From assembly GCA_024220525.1 (NCBI GenBank), contig JAMYWO010000240.1, positions 1-62,846 of the forward strand: 62,846 bases of DNA. The letters are read 5' to 3'. Positions 58,546 to 62,846 of this stretch are shown here, in pieces. This DNA is from Cochliopodium minus. Its lineage: Eukaryota > Discosea > Himatismenida > Cochliopodiidae. The position numbers and the translations under genes were made by a program. Under the pieces are notes generated by a model. The model had not been told where the DNA came from, searched no databases, and worked only from the letters and a program-made list of their open reading frames with translations. How positions within the stretch are numbered: position 1 is the stretch's first letter; every line of letters starts with the position of its first letter.

Positions 58546-61500
58546 TCAGTTTCTGTTGGTTTGGGAAAGATTTCCAGTGGGGGTAGATAATTCAGGGTTG
58601 AACAAACCACGTCCAAAATATTCAGCGACGACCAAGAAACCGTCGTTGGAACCTTCGAGCTTTTTGAAAAATTGCTCGTGTTCGTTGGCGGATTTTTCGA
58701 GGGAGTGTTTCACTTCTAGGATGTGCTTGTATGAAGGAGTACACTTTGGGCATTCATTGTCGTTTTCGAACAAACCTTTTTTTAAAAAATGAAAATTAAA
58801 AAAAATATTAAATATTAAATGAAATTACATCTGTGATGATAAGAGTGAGAACAGTGAAAGTGAACTGCAGGAATGTCCAAAGAGGTGTTACAAGAAGCAC
58901 ACTTGCTGAGTTGGAAGATTTTTGGTCTAGAAAAATTTAAAATGAAAATTAAAATAAATAAAAGAATTTAAAAATAAAAAATGATTCAATTACTGTGTTT
59001 TCAAATCTTCAATTTCTTCTTTCATTTTCTTGGTCTCTTCTTTGAGCTTTTCGATCTCTTTTTTATCCTGCGAGAAAATTCAAATCAATAAAATAAATCA
59101 AATTAATAATTTAACAAAAAAAATAAAAAATAAAAAAAATGAAAAAAAAATTAAAAAAATAAAAAAAAATGAAAAAATAAAATAAAAAAATAAAAATAAA
59201 AATTAAATGTTACCTTCTCAACAACTTCGTTCTCCTTTTGCAACTTTGTGACGATATAGTCCTTAATGACGGAGAGGGTGCAGGTCTTCTTCTTGGCTTC
59301 AGAGAGAATGGCGATGACACGGAGAGGAGGCAACAAGTTTTCTTCGTCGATGTTTTTCAACACCTCCCTGATTTCTGATTGACAGTCTTCTTCTACCCCA
59401 GCAAAATAAGTGAGAGCTTGTACCCACTATTTTCGATTTAAAAAAAAATAATTAAACAGAAGAAATTTAAAAAATAAAAAAATAATTAAAAAATAAGAAA
59501 TGAAATATAGGAAATAAAAAATAAAATGAAAAATAAATAAAAAATAAAATGAAAATATAAATAAAATAAAAAATAAAATAAAAATAAAAAATGTAAAAAT
59601 ATGACCAAAAGTTAAAAAAATTAAAAATAATTAAAAATAAAATAAAAATAAATTATAAATTAAATAATTTGAAATAAAAAATTTGAAACAAAAAATTTGA
59701 AATAAAAAATTTGAAATTTGAAATAAAAAATGATGAAAAAAATAATTAAAAAAAAAAAAAAAAAATTTTTTTTTACTAAATAAGGATCGTTAGAACCAAA
59801 CTTCTTAGCAGTCTCAACAACCTGGCCATACATCTTCTTCTCCATGTGATACTGCATCAACTCATTGAAGAGCTGCATCTTCTCGTAGAGGTAAAGGATG
59901 CCCGTCTGGAAATCATGGGTTTGGCAAAGAACGAGTGCGTGGTTCTCGTCGTACTTGCTCTCTTTGTCCATCAAAAGATCCACTGCCTTCTTTTCGAAAA
60001 TCCCTTTCTTTTTCTCGTCTTTTGAGCTTTCTGTTTTTTTTTTTTTTTTTTTATTTTTAAATTTATTTTCTTTAAATTTCTTTTATTTACAATTAATTTA
60101 TAAATTTAATTATTTTTTCAAAATTTTTCTTTTAAATTTTCTATTCTTGATTTTTAAAATGATTTATTAATTTTTTATTTTATTTTTTCAAATTCGCCAA
60201 ATTTAATTATTTTCCAATTTTATTTTTTTTGCACCCAATTTTTATTTTTATTTTATTCATTCATAAAGTTTATATTTTTTTAATTTACATTATTTATTAA
60301 TTTTGTTTATCCATTTTTACTATACATTTTATTTATTATATTTTATTTTTATTGCAAAACTTTGTTTAATTTTAACAATTTTTTATTTTATTTCAAATTT
60401 TCTTATTTTTTTATTTATTTTATTTTAAAAATATATTTTTACGAATTTGATCAAAAGTGGGTTGGTTTTCGGTGAAGCGGAGGTAAAGCTCGAGAAGAGT
60501 GTTGTAGATGAGAGGGGAGGGCTGGCTGTTTTTCACAATGAACTCCAAAAACTCCACCAACGATTCTTCTTGGTTCACGAAGATGTGGATAAACTCATCT
60601 GCGTTTGTTTTGGCTTTTCAAAAAAAAAAAAAAATTATTAAAATAAACACAAAAAAAATTTTGAAAAAAAAAAAAAATTAAATAAAAATTGAAGAAAATT
60701 TTAAATTAATAAAAAAATTAAAAAAATTAAAAATCGATTGATTTGTTATTTAAAAAAATAATTCAAATTAAATTATAAATTAAATTAAAAATTAAATTAA
60801 ATTAAAAAAAAAATAAATTCATTTGTTATTTAAAAAAATAATTCAAATTAAACTAAATTGAAAATTAAATTTGATTAAATCAAAAATTAAATTAAATAAA
60901 AAAAAAAATTAATTCATTTGTTATTTAAAAAAATAATTCAAATTAAACTAAATTGAAAATTAAAAATTAAATTAAAAATTAAATTAAAGATTAAATTAAA
61001 AATTAAATTAAAAATTAAAATTTTGACTCATTAATTTTTTTTTTTTTTACAAGGTGTGATTTCGACTATTTCTTCTTGTTCGCTTGATTGTATGAAAGTG
61101 TTCTTTTTGGGGATGTAGTTGGTGCAGAGGTCCATGAGGAGGTGGGTAGTCTGCTCAGGGAGGGAGTTGATGAGGATCTTTCCGTACTTCTTCATGTTCT
61201 TCTCTGCTTCCACGTGATTGAGAGAAGATATGTATTCGATTGCTTTAGAGTAGTCTCCCAAGTTTTCTTTGAATTCAATTTATTTTTTAATCATTTAGTT
61301 TTTTTAAAATTATTTCATTTTTAATTTTTTTTTATTTTTTATTTTTATTTTTTATGATTTATTCAAAGACTTTTTATTTTTATTTACATTTTTTATATAT
61401 TTTTTTTTATTTTTTATTTTTTTTATTTTTTATTTTTTTTATTTTTTTTTTTTACTTTTATTTACTTTATAATTTAAATAAGAACATCAAAACTTTTTTT

Positions 61501-62734
61501 ATTTTATTTATTTTTGTTTTTTAAATATTATTTTATATTTTTATTGTGTTTTCTTGAAATTTCTTTATTTTTTCATTTTTGTTTTAAATTTTGTTCATTT
61601 TTATTGTTTTTTTATTTTTTTGTTTTATTTTTGTACCCAACAAAATCTTCAAAAAGAGTTCGTGTTGGCCATGGGTTTGAGCTAAGTAGAGAGCTTGTTC
61701 GTGATAACCGGCTTGTCTGCATACTTTGATAGCGGTCTCCACTTCGAAGTTCAATTTTTGGTTGTCTCCCTAAAAATAAAAAATAAAATAAAATATAATA
61801 TAAAAAAAAATAGTGAAAAAAAAAATTTAATTAAAATTAATCGAAAAATTAAAAAATAAAAACAAAAAAACAAAAAACAAAAAACAAAAAACAAAAAAAC
61901 AAAAAATTAAAGTAAAAAAAAAAAATTAATCGAAAAAATAAAAAATAAAAACAAAAAACAAAAAAACAAAAAATTAAAGTAAAAAAAAAAAAATAATAAA
62001 AAATGAAAAATGAAAAAAACAAATAATAAAAAAAATTAATTTAATTATGAAAAAAAAGAAAATTCTTTTACTTTGATGAATTCATTCAATTTTTTAACTT
62101 CTTTGAGTTTGGTGTAACAGTTGAGCAAGAGGGTTGTGTGGTCAGAACTGGCAAGACCTATTTAAAAAAATGAACAAAATAAAAAATTTTAAACGATGAA
62201 AAAAACTTTTAATATTAAAAATAATAATAAAAATAAATTAAAAATAAATTAAAAATAAATTTAAAATAATTTAATTATTATAATTTAATTTTATTAAAAA
62301 ATCTCACCTCTTTCGTGAAGTGCTTGCAAATAAGTGGTGAGATTGTTTGTTCTTTGAGCGTCCAAAAATCTTCGGATGACATAGGAAGGCTCCAAGTAGC
62401 CTATGGTCTCAACATAACGAAGCATTGCCATATCAAAATCGCCTAAAAGTAAAAGTAAAATTAAAAATATAATAAAAAAAAATTGAAAATAAAAAATAAA
62501 AAATAAAAAATAATAATAAATTAAAAAATAAAAAATAAATAAAAAATGAAATAAAATTAAAAATAAAATTTTACCTTTTTCATAGAGATGATCTCCAAAC
62601 TTTCTGTGGATATCCATGACGGAGTTCATATCATATTGCTGGTCCTTGGCCAAAGAGATGGCGATGTGGTAGAGATTTCTCTTGATGAGATTCTGGAGCT
62701 TGGTCTCCGTGTCTTTTTCCTCTAATCTGTACAT
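58546..62734 (-). CDS. VPS11: VPS11, CORVET/HOPS core subunit (5' end outside window)
   Basis: Thirteen exons in the window: 62575-62734, 62308-62442, 62072-62157, 61637-61769, 61051-61266, 60443-60613, 59777-60030, 59214-59426, 58994-59067, 58829-58926 and 58546-58775 are clear. The sequence is the alpha-solenoid of VPS11: NLYHIAISLAKDQQYD, FGDHLYEKGDFDMAMLRYVE, IGYLEPSYVIRRFLDAQR and LLNCYTKLKEVKKLNEFI. A coiled coil follows (KLKEETKKMKEEIEDL), then a C-terminal RING-like zinc finger (CASCNTSL...HFHCSHSYHHRC...CPKC). It tethers endosomes/vacuoles in the HOPS and CORVET complexes. The N-terminal beta-propeller lies beyond base 62846. Confidence 0.95.
61855..61985. repeat. (AAAAACA)n low-complexity intron
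   Basis: Runs of ACAAAAAACAAAAA units, partly duplicated with a flanking TTAATCGAAAAA segment, inside a VPS11 intron. Confidence 0.85.
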
Positions 62735-62754
62735 CTACAATAAAATAAAAATAA

Positions 62755-62846
62755 ATGAATAAAATTAATAAAATAAATAAAATTAATAAAATAAATAAAA
62801 TAAATAAAATAAATAAAATAAATAAAATAAATAAAATAAATAAAAT
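62755..62846. repeat. (AAATAAATAAAAT)n tandem repeat in a VPS11 intron
   Basis: Regular AAATAAAATAAAT units running off the right edge of the window. Confidence 0.9.

Overview
This window looks like nuclear DNA of a free-living amoeboid or flagellate protist. It is extremely AT-rich and its genes are almost all eukaryotic. Most genes are cut by many short introns (about 45-400 bp) made of near-pure A/T low-complexity sequence, with GT-AG or occasionally GC-AG borders. All three standard stop codons end genes (TAA, TAG and TGA), so the standard code applies. There is no operon logic: genes lie on both strands, with convergent 3' ends as little as about 55 bp apart. I cannot name the species. 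A heterolobosean-like or similar excavate/amoeba lineage is only a guess from gene style.

Left to right: a P4-type flippase (minus, 3' end cut by the window edge); a cyclic-nucleotide-binding protein whose 3' end runs into the 3' half of a serine carboxypeptidase, a chimeric junction inside an intron; a divergent Rab-like GTPase; a CBM48-metallophosphoesterase; a PH-PAS-pseudokinase; prefoldin subunit 3; a secreted cyanophycinase-like S51 hydrolase; a protein with a myristoylation-type N-terminus, a C2HC zinc knuckle, a roughly 600-residue single-helix repeat and a CH domain; an ankyrin protein; and a mitochondrial CLYBL-like lyase.

The middle holds an 8.4 kb gene for a cysteine-rich ectodomain joined to a seven-helix membrane domain, a coiled-coil protein, a divergent PCNA-like clamp, a small unknown gene, ribosomal protein L8 (uL2), a multi-pass membrane protein with a decayed copy of its 3' exons beside it, a broken-looking small gene, and a two-pore K+ channel with EF hands. 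The right part holds a hypothetical gene, two tandem Rab-like GTPases related to the one at 9.5-10.9 kb, MsrB, a serine beta-lactamase-like esterase, a PCGF/RAWUL Polycomb RING protein, and VPS11 (minus, 5' end beyond the window).

Four things stand out. (1) A family of about 169-bp repeats with imperfect inverted ends is found only inside introns. (2) There are microexons of 5 and 9 nt and repeated use of GC-AG introns. (3) A Rab-like subfamily has lost the switch-II glutamine and the NKxD asparagine and carries a C-terminal extension ending in a CaaX-like box. (4) There are several exon-level relics and one chimeric gene junction. I recognise no single new defence or mobile system; the most novel content is the intron-resident element family and the degenerate GTPase family.
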